64,000 bases of DNA from Mesobacillus jeotgali (GCF_900166585.1 NZ_FVZC01000009.1:2119444-2183443), one strand, 5' to 3'. Positions 31,378-41,685 are shown, counted from the stretch's first letter. Numbers and translations: made by a program. The notes: generated from the letters alone by a model not told the origin.

Positions 31378-32646
31378 TTATTTCTCCTTCCGCATCATGT
31401 TATTTGGGTAGACAGGCTTGTCCATCTTGAACTTAACGATTTGCAGAGGATGGCGGGCAACATCAAGTTCATTGCCATCTTCATCCCAGATTTTATCGAT
31501 TACATGTGTAAAGTTCTCGATTTCAGGTCCAAAGAATTCAACCTCGTCGCCAGGCTTGAAGTAGTTCCTTTGCTGAAGGGTAACCATTTGTGTGTCAGGA
31601 TTGTAATCAAGTACCAGGCCGGCAAAATCGAAAGTTGTCTTTTTGCTATGGTTTCCAAACATTTGCTCTTTATACCCCGGAACTCCCTCAAAGAACGCAG
31701 TTGCTGTTTCACGGTTAGCACACTTGTCTAATTCTTCAAGCCATTCCTGCTTGATCACAAAGTTTTCAGGATCAGCGCAATAAGCATCAATCACTTTGCG
31801 GTATACGCTGACAACTGTTGCAATGTAATGGATGGACTTCATGCGGCCTTCAATCTTTAGACTGTCGATTCCAAGCTCGATCATACGGGGAATTGACTCA
31901 ATTAGTTTCAAGTCCTTAGGGCTCATAGCGAAAGGTGAATCACCTTCTGCGAACAATGCGTTTTCCTCAGTTCCTTCAAGTTTGTACAAATCATAATCCC
32001 AGCGGCAGGACTGGCAGCAGCCGCCACGGTTTGAGTCACGGGCTGTCATATGATTGCTCAAGGTACAGCGTCCGGAATAGGCAATACACATTGCACCGTG
32101 GACAAAGGTTTCAATTTCAATATCGACCTTTTCCTTCATTAACTTGATTTCTTCCGCACCAGTTTCACGCGCAAGTACGACACGCTCCAGTCCTTCTTCC
32201 TTCCAGAACTGGACTGCTTTCCAGTTTGATAAGGATTGCTGCGTGCTCAAATGGACCTCGATTTCAGGAGCGACCCTGCGGCAAGTTTCGATGATCAGCG
32301 GATCAGCCACGATGATTCCGTGTACCCCAGCTTCCTTCAATCCCAACATATATTCTTCAAGGCCATCGATATTCTCGTTATGGGCAAAGATATTTGTTGT
32401 AACATATATTTTTGCGCCATATTTCTTAGCGAACTCGACGCCTTCCTTCATTTCTTCAAAAGTGAAATTATCTGCGTTTGAACGCAAACCATACTCCTGA
32501 CCGCCAATGAAAACGGCATCTGCACCGTACTGGACCGCAATCTTCAGTTTTTCGAGATTACCGGCCGGCGCAAGCAGTTCTGGTTTTTTTACGATAACAC
32601 GTTTACCGTCAACAATTTGCGAGATTTTATCTGCTAATGCTGTCAT
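31378..32646 (-). CDS. trhP2: U32 peptidase-family tRNA hydroxylation protein TrhP2
   Basis: A 422-residue U32 protein. KPELLAPAGNLEKLKIAVQY opens the barrel, and the signature VHGAMCIAYSGRCTLSNHM is followed by GGCCQSCRWDYDLY, whose Cys residues suggest an iron-sulfur cluster. In B. subtilis YrrO/TrhP2 and YrrN/TrhP1 introduce the 5-hydroxyl of wobble uridine 34 from prephenate. The ATG at 32646 has AGGAGG 7 bases upstream, giving exactly the B. subtilis length. Confidence 0.93.
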   Translation of the reverse strand: MTALADKISQIVDGKRVIVKKPELLAPAGNLEKLKIAVQYGADAVFIGGQEYGLRSNADNFTFEEMKEGVEFAKKYGAKIYVTTNIFAHNENIDGLEEYMLGLKEAGVHGIIVADPLIIETCRRVAPEIEVHLSTQQSLSNWKAVQFWKEEGLERVVLARETGAEEIKLMKEKVDIEIETFVHGAMCIAYSGRCTLSNHMTARDSNRGGCCQSCRWDYDLYKLEGTEENALFAEGDSPFAMSPKDLKLIESIPRMIELGIDSLKIEGRMKSIHYIATVVSVYRKVIDAYCADPENFVIKQEWLEELDKCANRETATAFFEGVPGYKEQMFGNHSKKTTFDFAGLVLDYNPDTQMVTLQQRNYFKPGDEVEFFGPEIENFTHVIDKIWDEDGNELDVARHPLQIVKFKMDKPVYPNNMMRKEK

Positions 32647-32671
32647 TACGCAACCTCCTATTTTCTTACTT

Positions 32672-33601
32672 TTAATAAACTGTCTCTTTGAAGAAGAATC
32701 CTGTATCCAGCGGGCGGTTAGGCGGCTGCAGCTCTTCTGCTGCTTCCAATAAGCCATCTTTTACTTCGTCGTATTGGTCTGGATCTTCAACAGCCAGGTC
32801 TATTGCTTTGCGATAAAGCTTCGTAACTTCCAAAATATATTCAGGGCTCTTCAGAATACCGTCAATTTTAAAAGAATCGATTCCTGCTTCTACAAGCTCT
32901 GTTAATTCATCGATGATGCAAATATCGTTAGGACTCATAATGTGCGTACCATTCTCATCCTCGAAAATTGGATATTTATTCTCGCGCTCTTTATCATGCA
33001 GGAACATATTGCGTTCCTGTCTTCGGTTCTCAACTTCAAGGGCCTTGCCTTGATATTCAAAGTAATGGCCAAGGAGCGGACGCTTTGACTGGAACATGTT
33101 CATCATTCCGTGTACCTGGACCTCGATTTCCACCTCTGCATTTTCCTTGGTTTCTACGATTGCGTCCATGTTGATTTCTCTCGCAAGAACAGCACGCTTG
33201 GAGCCTTTCCTGCCCCAATAATTGCAGGTATACCAGTTTGTTCCTGTCATTTCGGTACTCCAATGAAGCTTCATGTCTGGAGCATATTCCTTTGCAGCCA
33301 TTAAAACAGCAGGGTCGCCAAACGTGACTCCATCAGCTTTCACATCCGTAAGGAAGGTAAGGTATTCGCCAAGCAAATCCACTTTTTCATTGTGGAATAA
33401 GGCATTCATGGCCACATATACTTTCTTGTCTTTTGAGTGTGCCAATTCAATCGCTTGTTTTACATCTTCACGGTTGAATTCACCGGCAAGGCGCAATCCG
33501 AATTTTTGTTCTCCAATCAGGAACGCATCTGCTCCAGCCTCTGCCAATGGAATAATGTCATTAACGCTAGTTGGAGTTACCAATAATTCAGGTTTCTTCA
33601 T
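32672..33601 (-). CDS. trhP1: U32 peptidase-family tRNA hydroxylation protein TrhP1
   Basis: A 309-residue U32 protein with the KPELLVTPTSV start and VHGMMNMFQSKRPLLGHYF signature. It lacks the long Cys-rich C-terminus seen in its partner TrhP2, as in B. subtilis YrrN. The pair works with TrmR to form 5-methoxyuridine at position 34. The ATG at 33601 has AGAGGTG upstream; 5 bp from trmR. Confidence 0.93.
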   Translation of the reverse strand: MKKPELLVTPTSVNDIIPLAEAGADAFLIGEQKFGLRLAGEFNREDVKQAIELAHSKDKKVYVAMNALFHNEKVDLLGEYLTFLTDVKADGVTFGDPAVLMAAKEYAPDMKLHWSTEMTGTNWYTCNYWGRKGSKRAVLAREINMDAIVETKENAEVEIEVQVHGMMNMFQSKRPLLGHYFEYQGKALEVENRRQERNMFLHDKERENKYPIFEDENGTHIMSPNDICIIDELTELVEAGIDSFKIDGILKSPEYILEVTKLYRKAIDLAVEDPDQYDEVKDGLLEAAEELQPPNRPLDTGFFFKETVY

Positions 33602-33606
33602 TCCGT

Positions 33607-34245
33607 TCACCTCTTCTTACTAACCGCCACACCATCGCCAATTGGAAGGATGATCGTATCATACTCCTCATTGGCTGCAAGCCAGCGATTGAATTCGTCT
33701 ATTTTTTTTACCAGGCTGCGGACTCTCCTGCTCTCTGCCTCCTGGTTATATACAAGCCCTTTAAAAAGGATGTTATCCGTAATGATCATTCCCCCCGGCT
33801 TCAAAAGCCTGGAGTATATTTCGAAAAAGCGTTTGTACTGCCCTTTAGCCGCGTCTATGAAGATAGCGTCAAATGGAGCATGGAAAGCTACTTCCTCTTC
33901 AAGCTCAAGAGCATCACCTTTGATCTGAATGATCCGATCCTGCAGACCTGCCCGTTTAATGTACTCAATGGCAAGTAGATACCGGTCTTCATCACGTTCA
34001 AGTGTAATGACTTGGGTATCCGGCAAGGCCAATGCCATTCTTATAGCTGAATAGCCAATTGCGGTTCCGACTTCAAGGATGGCTCTCGGCTGCTGGATTC
34101 TCAATAGTTGCAGCATCGTTTCAATGCCAGCGGGCTCCATAATAGGAACACCATTTAGCTTCGCAAACTCTTCCATCTCTTTAATGATGCCATTCCGGGG
34201 CTGTATGAGAGAATCTATATAATTCTGCAGCTCTTGATTTAGCAA
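33607..34245 (-). CDS. trmR: TrmR, tRNA 5-hydroxyuridine methyltransferase
   Basis: A 212-residue O-methyltransferase of the catechol/caffeoyl-CoA type: ILEVGTAIGYSAIRMALALP is SAM motif I, DAIFIDAAKGQYKRFFEIYS holds the metal-binding Asp, and ITDNILFKG follows. B. subtilis YrrM (TrmR) methylates 5-hydroxyuridine 34 to mo5U in tRNAs for Ala, Pro, Ser, Thr and Val. First gene of trmR-trhP1-trhP2-udk. Confidence 0.92.
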   Translation of the reverse strand: MLNQELQNYIDSLIQPRNGIIKEMEEFAKLNGVPIMEPAGIETMLQLLRIQQPRAILEVGTAIGYSAIRMALALPDTQVITLERDEDRYLLAIEYIKRAGLQDRIIQIKGDALELEEEVAFHAPFDAIFIDAAKGQYKRFFEIYSRLLKPGGMIITDNILFKGLVYNQEAESRRVRSLVKKIDEFNRWLAANEEYDTIILPIGDGVAVSKKR

Positions 34246-34503
34246 GCTGCCTCACCTCTATTCAAAGGCTGAAATATAAGCCAGAGTAGATTGAAATAAC
34301 TGTCCGGGCATGAAAAAAATAGCGTTTACAGGTTAAGAGGGACACCGCAGGGAAGCTTCCCAAACAGGTCCATCAGCTAAAATAAGCCACAACTCCTACA
34401 TCTGCAATGCACGCTATCAAAAAAAGCATAGCACTCAAAAAGAGTATACGCCAGACAGTAACATTACTATTAAAAAACACTTGAATTATTTTACCACAAT
34501 AAG
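34246..34503. other. Upstream region of the trmR operon
   Basis: About 260 bp without a supported gene. It holds a palindrome GGGAAGCTTCCC near 34351 and AT-rich promoter-like sequence. An 18-codon minus-strand frame near 34380-34440 lacks an SD and was not called. Confidence 0.45.
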
Positions 34504-34535
34504 AAGGGAAATGCGAATCTTTGTGCATTTCCCTT
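34504..34535 (-). terminator. mltG terminator
   Basis: AAGGGAAATGC / GCATTTCCCTT 11-bp perfect stem 10 bases past the mltG stop. Confidence 0.8.
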
Positions 34536-34545
34536 TAATTTACTG

Positions 34546-35697
34546 TTATTTCTTATTTGTGATATGCTCGTTCACTTTTCGATTATGCTCAGCCAGCGTC
34601 TTGGAGAAGAGCACGTCTCCTGTAGAGGTGGCGAGGAAATACATATCATCTGTATCGGCAGGTGCAAGAGCGGCCTCAATAGAATCTACGCCAGGATTGG
34701 CAATTGGCCCAGGCGGCAATCCTATGTTTTTGTAGGTATTATACGGATCATCAATCTCCAAATCCTTGTAATATACCCGATCTTTATGCTCGCCATGTGC
34801 GTACAGAACAGTCGGGTCTGTCTGCAGCATCATTCCTTCTTCCATTCTGTTGTAGAACACACTGGCAATCTTATCGCGGTCTACTTTCTCAGTTGCTTCC
34901 TCTTCAATGAGTGAGGCCATTGTCATCAACTCATGAGTAGTCATTTTCTTTTCTTCCATCTGTCCTCTGAAATCACCTAATACTTCTTTCGTTTTTGTCA
35001 GCATGACGGTCACAATTTCCTCGACTGTCGGTTTTTCAGAGTAAAACGGATAGGTAGCAGGGAACAAATACCCTTCAAGCGGGTACTTCACATTTTCTTT
35101 CAAGATTTCCTCACTAAGAACATCAGGGTATTTCTCTATCAAGGTTTTGACGAATTGAGGATCGTTCAGCTGTTTAAAAATTTCTGCCTCGTCTTGCTGT
35201 GTTTTTTCGGCGATGATCCCAGCAATTTGCTTTAATTGCTTTCCTTCCGGGATTGTGATCTTCATCACCACTTCCTGCATGACTTTACCTGTTTTCAAGC
35301 TGGTAAGGATTTCAGGAAGTGTCATTGATGGATTCATTTTATAATCTCCGGCCATAAAACCGGCTTCATTTTTGAACTTTACATAATACTTGAAGACTCT
35401 GGCGTCCCTGATAATTCCTTTATCTTCAAGAATTTTCCCAATCCCAGTTGTGGAGGAGCCAATCGGAATATTAACATTGACTGTTTTCTTGCTGTTTGCA
35501 TCAACAGGTTTCAAGGCTTCTTTTATGTAGTAATAGCCTCCTCCGCCGACTGCCCCAATTAGCAGAATGGCCACAATCGCAGTAATGAAAACGATCCTCC
35601 TTACGATTTTCGCTTCTGACTGCCGTTCAATAAGCTTTTCTGAAATGAACTGCTTTTTATCTTTTTTTGGATCGTTTATGTTCTTCTCGTCAGACAT
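34546..35697 (-). CDS. mltG: Endolytic murein transglycosylase MltG
   Basis: A 383-residue YceG-family protein: cytoplasmic head, transmembrane helix (about 33-57, IVFITAIVAILLIGAVGGG), LysM-like subdomain, then the catalytic domain with ASLIEEEA (catalytic Glu) and DPTVLYAHG, YNTYKNIGLPPGPIANPG. It cuts nascent glycan strands at the membrane and sets their length. B. subtilis YrrL. Confidence 0.93.
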   Translation of the reverse strand: MSDEKNINDPKKDKKQFISEKLIERQSEAKIVRRIVFITAIVAILLIGAVGGGGYYYIKEALKPVDANSKKTVNVNIPIGSSTTGIGKILEDKGIIRDARVFKYYVKFKNEAGFMAGDYKMNPSMTLPEILTSLKTGKVMQEVVMKITIPEGKQLKQIAGIIAEKTQQDEAEIFKQLNDPQFVKTLIEKYPDVLSEEILKENVKYPLEGYLFPATYPFYSEKPTVEEIVTVMLTKTKEVLGDFRGQMEEKKMTTHELMTMASLIEEEATEKVDRDKIASVFYNRMEEGMMLQTDPTVLYAHGEHKDRVYYKDLEIDDPYNTYKNIGLPPGPIANPGVDSIEAALAPADTDDMYFLATSTGDVLFSKTLAEHNRKVNEHITNKK

Positions 35698-35918
35698 AGG
35701 TTCCCCCTCCAGTTACCAAAACTTACTTCCTGGATCCTCTCTATTATCACATCTCGAACCATTATACTATATTTTCTATTTCTATTTGCAAATAATTACG
35801 AAAAAATACTGCTTACGACAAATAAACATAAAATCCGACAATGTCGTTTGCTGTTAGGAGTTTTGATTAGTTTTGTAGTAGTATTGGCCTTTAAAAGACG
35901 GGAAATTATCATTTGATT

Positions 35919-36030
35919 GATATATTAGGAAATGTGGGTGATATATCGCAGAATTTGGCCGATAAATCTTCAAATGTGATCGATATATTGCAGGATCTGG
36001 CCGATAAAACCTAAATGTGGTTAATATCTA
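35919..36030. repeat. Tandem array with exact 21-bp period
   Basis: GATAWAT-type words start at 35919, 35940, 35961, 35982 and 36003, exactly 21 bp apart, with a degenerate sixth near 36023. Alternate units share GCAGRATYTGGCC or AAATGTG. Located between mltG and yrzB, both minus; the rest of 35698-36118 is AT-rich without genes. Confidence 0.85.
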
Positions 36031-36082
36031 ATAATAATTGTTACTATTGCAGTCAATGAGCAATTTTACCGGCAAAAAAAGA

Positions 36083-36103
36083 ACCAGGCTGCACCAGCCT
36101 GGT
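36083..36103 (-). terminator. yrzB terminator
   Basis: ACCAGGCTG / CAGCCTGGT 9-bp stem with 3-base loop and seven T on the minus strand. Confidence 0.9.
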
Positions 36104-36118
36104 CCCAATTCGTATATT

Positions 36119-36415
36119 TTACTCTTCGTCCTGCTCAGCAAGGAAGGTTTCGAGCATTTCCTCGATCATGTCCCATTCTTCGTCAGTCTCGATAGGCATT
36201 AATTCGCCATCTTCGTTATCTTCTGTCGGTGTGAATGCAGATGCATGGATTTCAATTTCCTCGTCATCGCTTTCCTCAGCACCTACTGGATAATAAAGCA
36301 CATATGACTTTCCGAATTCCTCGGAGTCGAATGTGAAAAGTACCTCGCATAATTGTTCGTTACCGTTTTCGTCTACTACTGTAATGTTGTTTTCGCCGTG
36401 ATCCATTGTAGTCAC
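36119..36415 (-). CDS. yrzB: YrzB, DUF1292 acidic protein
   Basis: A 98-residue acidic protein ([21 protein letters not shown] start region; [14 protein letters not shown] near the end), the DUF1292 family. It follows ruvX by 6 bp in the conserved ireB-ruvX-yrzB order. GAGGTGA precedes the ATG. Function unknown. Confidence 0.92.
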   Translation of the reverse strand: MTTMDHGENNITVVDENGNEQLCEVLFTFDSEEFGKSYVLYYPVGAEESDDEEIEIHASAFTPTEDNEDGELMPIETDEEWDMIEEMLETFLAEQDEE

Positions 36416-36421
36416 CTCAAT

Positions 36422-36838
36422 TTAATTTTGGCTGTTTAAATAGCCTTGTAAAATCATTACTGCGGCCATCTTATCAATGACCTTTTTTCTTTTTTTCCGG
36501 CTGATATCTGCCTCGAGCAATACCCTCTCGGCAGCAACCGTCGTCAGACGCTCGTCCCACAGAATGGCCGGAATACCGAACCGCTCTTCCAATTCACGGG
36601 CATAGAATTGGCTGGCTTCACCGCGCGGGCCAATTGTCCCGTTCATATTCTTCGGCAAACCTACGACTATTTTGCTGACTTCGTGCTCTTTTATAATTTT
36701 ACCAATTTCATCAAAACCAAACACATTTTCTTCTTCATTGATTTTCAATGTATCAAATCCCTGAGCAGTCCATCCGAGTTCATCGCTCAGCGCAATGCCG
36801 ACTGTTTTTGAGCCGACATCCAGTCCCATGATCCGCAA
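36422..36838 (-). CDS. yrrK: RuvX/YqgF-family RNase H-fold nuclease
   Basis: A 138-residue protein with RNase H-like motifs [28 protein letters not shown] and [14 protein letters not shown]. The family processes the 5' end of pre-16S rRNA and has been proposed as a Holliday junction resolvase. One base separates it from ireB, so the two are coupled. Confidence 0.94.
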   Translation of the reverse strand: MRIMGLDVGSKTVGIALSDELGWTAQGFDTLKINEEENVFGFDEIGKIIKEHEVSKIVVGLPKNMNGTIGPRGEASQFYARELEERFGIPAILWDERLTTVAAERVLLEADISRKKRKKVIDKMAAVMILQGYLNSQN

Positions 36839-36839
36839 G

Positions 36840-37109
36840 TTATTTCCCCTCTCGATGGTTCCTTAAATAGGATTTAACCAGTTCCTCGATAATTTCATCC
36901 CGCTCCAGCTTGCGGATGATGTTGCGGGCATCCCGATGGCGGGGAATATAGGCCGGGTCTCCGGAGAGCAAATATCCGACAATCTGGTTGATCGGGTTGT
37001 ATCCCTTTTCCTGCAGCGCTTCATAGACCTGCAGGAGGACTTCATTGACATCATGCTCAAAAGGCTCTTCAGGAAAATTAAATCTCATCGTCTTATCAAA
37101 CGAGCTCAT
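36840..37109 (-). CDS. ireB: IreB-family regulator (DUF965, YrzL)
   Basis: An 89-residue protein [20 protein letters not shown] with [20 protein letters not shown] and [20 protein letters not shown]. In enterococci IreB is the substrate of the PASTA kinase IreK and affects cephalosporin resistance. The ATG at 37109 has GAGGTG 7 bases upstream. Encoded between alaS and ruvX as in most Firmicutes. Confidence 0.92.
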   Translation of the reverse strand: MSSFDKTMRFNFPEEPFEHDVNEVLLQVYEALQEKGYNPINQIVGYLLSGDPAYIPRHRDARNIIRKLERDEIIEELVKSYLRNHREGK

Positions 37110-37186
37110 CGAATGCACCTCACTTTAAAAAATTTCCGGTAAAATTTTCTTGAGTTACCTTCATTCTACACTACTTTACTTCTATA

Positions 37187-39820
37187 TCAAATTGATTTTA
37201 CCCATTCTTCGGCAAATTGAAGCGCATTGTCGAGTTTTGAAGGATCTTTCCCTCCAGCCTGAGCCATATCTGCACGGCCGCCGCCACCGCCGCCGCAAAT
37301 CGCAGCTGCTTCCTTGATCAGTTTTCCAGCCTGATAACCTTTCTTGATCAAATCATCCGTAACAGCCGCAATCAAGTTCACTTTGCTGCCGTCTGTCATG
37401 CCTAGCAGTATTACGGCTGAACCAAGCTTCTGCTTTAGGTCATCAGCCATATTTCGCAGGCTGTTCATGTCAGAAGCCTGGACACGCGCAGCAAGTAATT
37501 GGACACCATTGACTTCTTTTACCTGTGACGTTAGGTTCCCTGCTTCAATATTTCCCAATTTAGCAGAAAGAGATTCATTTTCACGCTGCAGCTGCTTCAT
37601 TTCAGCAAGCAGTGAATCGATCCTGTTCGCCACTTCCTTCGGTGAAGTCTTCAGCTTGCCTGCCGCATCCTTCAGTATGCCGATTTGGTCGTTAAGTACC
37701 TTATAAGCAGCCTCTCCCGTTACAGCTTCAATCCTTCTTGTTCCTGCTCCAATGCCGCTTTCTGATACAATTTTAAACAGTCCGATGACTGATGTATTTG
37801 GAACATGGCAACCGCCGCAAAGTTCAAGGCTGTAGTCTCCAACTCTGACAACACGAACGATATCGCCATATTTCTCTCCGAATAATGCCATTGCACCCAT
37901 TGCTTTTGCTTCAGCTATTGGCTTAAAGCTCGTCTCAACCTGGATACTTCTCCAAATTTTTTCGTTGACGATCGCTTCTACTTGCTCGAGTTCATCCGCA
38001 GTCACCTGGCCGAAGTGGGAGAAGTCAAAACGCAGCCTGTCCGGTTCTACAAGAGATCCGGCCTGGTTGACATGGGTACCGAGTATATCCTTCAGTGCCT
38101 GATGCAACAAGTGTGTTGCCGTATGGTTCTTGATGATTTTGGCACGATTGTCCTGGTCAAGTTTTGCTGTCACTGCCAGGTTTGTTGTCACAATTCCTTC
38201 TTCAACAACCACACTGTGCAGGTTTTGACCATTCGGTGCTTTCTTAACATCCCTTACTGACAACCTGACGCCTTCTGCCATAATCGTTCCTTTATCAGCA
38301 ATTTGGCCGCCGCTCTCTGCATAGAATGGAGTAATATCGAGAATCAGTTGGATTTCTTCACCAGCCTGAGCCTCCTCAATTAGTTCACCGTTCTTTACCA
38401 TTGCCACAATCTTGCTATTCGTCTCAAACGTATCATAGCCTACAAATTCACTTTGTTCCTTAATGTCGCCAAGAACACCGCCCTGTACCTGCATGGAACC
38501 TGCATCCTGGCGTGCAGCACGGGCCCTTTCACGCTGCAGCTCCATTTCTCGTTCAAAACCTTCATGGTCGACCTTCAATCCTTCTTCTTCAGCATATTCC
38601 TCTGTCAGTTCCACAGGGAAGCCATACGTATCATAAAGTCTGAAGACATCCTCACCCTGGATTTTTCCGCTGCCCTTTTCTTTTTCTTTCTTGATCAGCT
38701 CTGAAAGAATCGCTAAGCCTTCGTGAAGTGTTTCATGGAAACGGTCTTCTTCATTCTTGATGACCTTCTGGATAAATTCTGTCTTTTCTTGGACCTCCGG
38801 ATAAAACTCATGCATGATTTCGCCGACTACAGGCACCAGCTCAAACATGAATGGCCGGTTGATGTTGAGTTTCTTTGCATAACGCACTGCGCGGCGAAGC
38901 AATCTTCGGAGAACATAGCCGCGGCCTTCATTTGATGGCAGAGCACCATCTCCTACCGCGAAAGCAACAGTACGAATATGGTCGGCGATCACCTTGAATG
39001 CTTCATCTTTCTCATTTGTTACGCCGTATTTTTCACCGGAAATTTCTTCTGTTGCATTGATGATTGGCATGAACAAATCTGTTTCGAAGTTTGTAGGGAC
39101 GTCCTGGACTACTGAAGCCATACGCTCAAGCCCCATGCCTGTATCAATATTCTTCTTTGGAAGCGGTGTATATGTGCCATCCGGATTATGGTTAAACTCG
39201 GAGAATACCAGGTTCCATACTTCAAGGTATCGATCATTTTCCCCGCCAGGATACAGCTCAGGATCCTGGAAGTCGTTACCGTATTCAGGACCTCTGTCAT
39301 AAAAGATTTCTGTGTTCGGGCCACTTGGACCTTCACCTATGTCCCAGAAGTTACCCTCCAGGCGGATGATCCGCTCTTCAGGAATGCCGATCTTATCTTT
39401 CCAGATGTTAAACGCCTCATCATCCTCAGGGTGAATCGTCACTGATAATTTTTCAGTATCAAATCCAATCCACTTTTCACTCGTAAGAAATTCCCATGCA
39501 AATTCAATTGCCTCTACCTTGAAGTAGTCACCAATTGAAAAGTTACCGAGCATTTCAAAGAATGTATGGTGGCGTGCCGTTTTGCCGACATTTTCAATAT
39601 CATTTGTACGGATGGATTTCTGCGCGTTCGTGATCCTTGGGTTTTCTGGAACAACACGCCCGTCAAAATACTTTTTCAAAGTTGCTACCCCACTATTGAT
39701 CCAAAGCAGGGAGGGATCATCATGCGGAACAAGGGAAGCACTTGGCTCGATGGCATGGCCTTGTTCCTGAAAATATTCGAGAAACATTTTTCTGATTTCT
39801 GCACCTGTCAGTTTTTTCAT
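37187..39820 (-). CDS. alaS: Alanyl-tRNA synthetase
   Basis: An 877-residue class II synthetase. Its catalytic domain opens [20 protein letters not shown]; the editing domain holds zinc ligands HTATHLLH and CGGCH. The C-terminal DHHA1-type module ends [19 protein letters not shown]. It charges tRNA-Ala and hydrolyses mischarged Ser/Gly-tRNA-Ala. Expression is controlled by the T-box leader at 39884-40127. Length is normal. Confidence 0.97.
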   Translation of the reverse strand: MKKLTGAEIRKMFLEYFQEQGHAIEPSASLVPHDDPSLLWINSGVATLKKYFDGRVVPENPRITNAQKSIRTNDIENVGKTARHHTFFEMLGNFSIGDYFKVEAIEFAWEFLTSEKWIGFDTEKLSVTIHPEDDEAFNIWKDKIGIPEERIIRLEGNFWDIGEGPSGPNTEIFYDRGPEYGNDFQDPELYPGGENDRYLEVWNLVFSEFNHNPDGTYTPLPKKNIDTGMGLERMASVVQDVPTNFETDLFMPIINATEEISGEKYGVTNEKDEAFKVIADHIRTVAFAVGDGALPSNEGRGYVLRRLLRRAVRYAKKLNINRPFMFELVPVVGEIMHEFYPEVQEKTEFIQKVIKNEEDRFHETLHEGLAILSELIKKEKEKGSGKIQGEDVFRLYDTYGFPVELTEEYAEEEGLKVDHEGFEREMELQRERARAARQDAGSMQVQGGVLGDIKEQSEFVGYDTFETNSKIVAMVKNGELIEEAQAGEEIQLILDITPFYAESGGQIADKGTIMAEGVRLSVRDVKKAPNGQNLHSVVVEEGIVTTNLAVTAKLDQDNRAKIIKNHTATHLLHQALKDILGTHVNQAGSLVEPDRLRFDFSHFGQVTADELEQVEAIVNEKIWRSIQVETSFKPIAEAKAMGAMALFGEKYGDIVRVVRVGDYSLELCGGCHVPNTSVIGLFKIVSESGIGAGTRRIEAVTGEAAYKVLNDQIGILKDAAGKLKTSPKEVANRIDSLLAEMKQLQRENESLSAKLGNIEAGNLTSQVKEVNGVQLLAARVQASDMNSLRNMADDLKQKLGSAVILLGMTDGSKVNLIAAVTDDLIKKGYQAGKLIKEAAAICGGGGGGRADMAQAGGKDPSKLDNALQFAEEWVKSI

Positions 39821-39883
39821 CTTACTAACCTCCTAAATCGCATTTGAAATATAAGCTAAGCTTTCAGGGTTTTTAGGCAACAA

Positions 39884-40127
39884 AAAAAGCCCTCATCCCT
39901 GGACAGGGACGAGAGCTTGCTCGCGGTACCACCCTGATTATGGACGCAAAATGACACGCCCATCTCTCAATGACGCTTTAACGCAGCTGCTACGGCAGGT
40001 TTTGCCTGCACTCCGGAATAGCCTTCTGTTATCCTTCACCGGGGACTCTTGCAGCCTTGGAATCCCTCTCTGGACGATGGTCTATAACATACTCGTTCCT
40101 TCTACACTTTTCGAATTATTAATCTAT
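39884..40127 (-). ncRNA. T-box riboswitch leader of alaS
   Basis: The minus strand carries the T-box core AGGGTGGTACCGCG (39935-39922), then a terminator stem GCTCTCGTCCCT / AGGGATGAGGGC with seven T (about 39917-39884). Upstream lie AG-rich and GNTG-like stem I elements. Uncharged tRNA-Ala should pair its acceptor end with the UGGY of the core and prevent termination. A GCU in the stem I region (AGAAGGCTATTCC) is a candidate Ala specifier, not proved. Confidence 0.92.
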
Positions 40128-40133
40128 AGCCGA

Positions 40134-40162
40134 ATTATATATAGCGGTCTGCGGTTTGTCAA
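40134..40162 (-). promoter_or_regulatory. Consensus sigma-A promoter of the alaS leader
   Basis: TTGACA (40162-40157), 17-bp spacer, TATAAT (40139-40134): a perfect consensus, placing the start near 40127 and giving a leader of about 240 nt. Confidence 0.88.
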
Positions 40163-40177
40163 ACGACTTGGCAAAAT

Positions 40178-41257
40178 TTATGTTGGACGCTCTCTTTTTC
40201 TTTCAAGAATGATATGGTCTTTGGCGTGGATCAGAGCCGCTCTCAGCACAACCAGAAACGGTACCGCTAATATTAATCCGAGGATTCCTCCTACTTCTTC
40301 CCCTGCCAGCAAAGCGAACATAATCATCAATGGATGCATGTGAAGGCTTTTGCCGACAATCAGCGGAGACAGAATATTCCCCTCCAGGAATTGCAAAGAA
40401 AAAACAATAACAAGGGAAAAGATCACCATTTTAACTGACATCGTCGCGGCGATGATAACAGCCGGGATTGCTCCGATAATCGGCCCGAAATATGGAATTA
40501 CATTCGTAACGCCTACAATCGCTCCAAGCAAAAGTGAATATTTAATGCCCGCAAACCAGAAAAACAAAGAGGACAGTACGCCAATGATGAGGCAGATGAG
40601 GAGCTGGCCGCGGATATAGCTGCCCAGGGATTTGTCGACTTCATGCAGGAACCTTGTCCCTGGCTTCCTCCACTGTCTGGGTGTGATATACCATGCCGCT
40701 TTTTTCATGACATTAAAGTCCTTCAGCATATAAAAAGCGATAAACGGGATCACTGCGATTGTCAGAATGGAATTGATGATTTCCATCAGGAAAGACATCG
40801 TGCTTGCCAGCACACCGTCCAGCCACTGTTCCATGCTGTTTATCCCATCCTCGATTCTTTCGTGAACTCCTGCTGGCCATGTCGAAGTCTGGTCCACCAC
40901 TTTATTGACCATTTGCTTATATTGCTCGGCGAAGTACGGAGCGTTTTCCGCCAGATCCCCCAGTTGGTGGATTAAAGCCGGGATTCCTTTGTAAAATGCA
41001 AAACCAGCACCGCCAAAAAATAAAATATAAATGATCAGGATGGAAACTCCCCGGTGCAGACCCCTATGATGCAGGGCTTCAACAATCGGGTGCAGCAGAT
41101 ATGTAATGAAAGCCGCTATAGTAAAAGGAATCAGCAAGGATAGAATCACTTCAAAAACAGGGACCCATAAGGATTGAAGCTTGATAAAAATAAACAGGAC
41201 AATAAATAAGAGAAGAAGAAATCCAAGCCGGTAATACCACTTCATATGGATATTCAT
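40178..41257 (-). CDS. yrrI: AI-2E family permease (YrrI)
   Basis: A 359-residue membrane protein with about eight transmembrane helices: LGFLLLLFIVLFIFIKLQ at the start, LLLGAIVGVTNVIPYFGPIIGAI and EGNILSPLIVGKSLHMHPL, hallmarks of the PerM/TqsA family. Members export various small molecules or ions; autoinducer-2 export is shown only for TqsA. Upstream of alaS as in B. subtilis. Confidence 0.88.
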   Translation of the reverse strand: MNIHMKWYYRLGFLLLLFIVLFIFIKLQSLWVPVFEVILSLLIPFTIAAFITYLLHPIVEALHHRGLHRGVSILIIYILFFGGAGFAFYKGIPALIHQLGDLAENAPYFAEQYKQMVNKVVDQTSTWPAGVHERIEDGINSMEQWLDGVLASTMSFLMEIINSILTIAVIPFIAFYMLKDFNVMKKAAWYITPRQWRKPGTRFLHEVDKSLGSYIRGQLLICLIIGVLSSLFFWFAGIKYSLLLGAIVGVTNVIPYFGPIIGAIPAVIIAATMSVKMVIFSLVIVFSLQFLEGNILSPLIVGKSLHMHPLMIMFALLAGEEVGGILGLILAVPFLVVLRAALIHAKDHIILERKRERPT

Positions 41258-41360
41258 CCTTTTTCGCCCTCCCTCCTGTATATTCTTAAAAGAAAGGAGG
41301 TGGATTATACCTTTTATTGGTACCGAGGCGGGATATTTTAAATAAAAAGAACTGGTAATT

Positions 41361-41478
41361 TACTTTTTATAGCGAAAAATGATCTTTTATAGCGACTTTT
41401 TATTTTTTATAGCGATTTTTTGGTTTTTATAGCGAGTTTTTACTTTTTATAGCGACTTTCGCCATACTATAGCGAACT
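41361..41478. repeat. Tandem array with exact 20-bp period
   Basis: Six copies of TTTTTATAGCGA (the last CTATAGCGA) with TAT ending at 41370, 41390, 41410, 41430, 41450 and 41470. Between yrrI and the 41551 gene, i.e. in the yrrI upstream region. Confidence 0.9.
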
Positions 41479-41516
41479 GGAAATCCTGCAGGTTTTTTTC
41501 CATTTTTAAATTAAAA

Positions 41517-41544
41517 ATCCCCTGCAATTTTCCATACAGGGGAT
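41517..41544 (-). terminator. Terminator of the yrzQ-like gene
   Basis: ATCCCCTG / CAGGGGAT stem followed by TTTTTAATTT on the minus strand, 6 bases past the stop. Confidence 0.85.
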
Positions 41545-41550
41545 CGTAAC

Positions 41551-41685
41551 TTAAAACATGGCTCTTGTCATTTTACGGCCAAGCTTTTTCATTTTCCTGG
41601 CTGACATCATATTATTATTGGATGCATAGTTGTATGCTGCCATACCGGCATCAAATGCGATAGCGGAGGTTAACATTTTATTCAT
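41551..41685 (-). CDS. YrzQ-like small basic protein (DUF3918-type)
   Basis: A 44-residue protein MNKMLTSAIAFDAGMAAYNY ending RKMKKLGRKMTRAMF: Ala-rich helix then a basic helix. It fits the small DUF3918/YrzQ proteins found beside yrrD in Bacillus. GAGGTG lies 7 bases before the ATG and a terminator follows. Function unknown. Confidence 0.75.
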   Translation of the reverse strand: MNKMLTSAIAFDAGMAAYNYASNNNMMSARKMKKLGRKMTRAMF

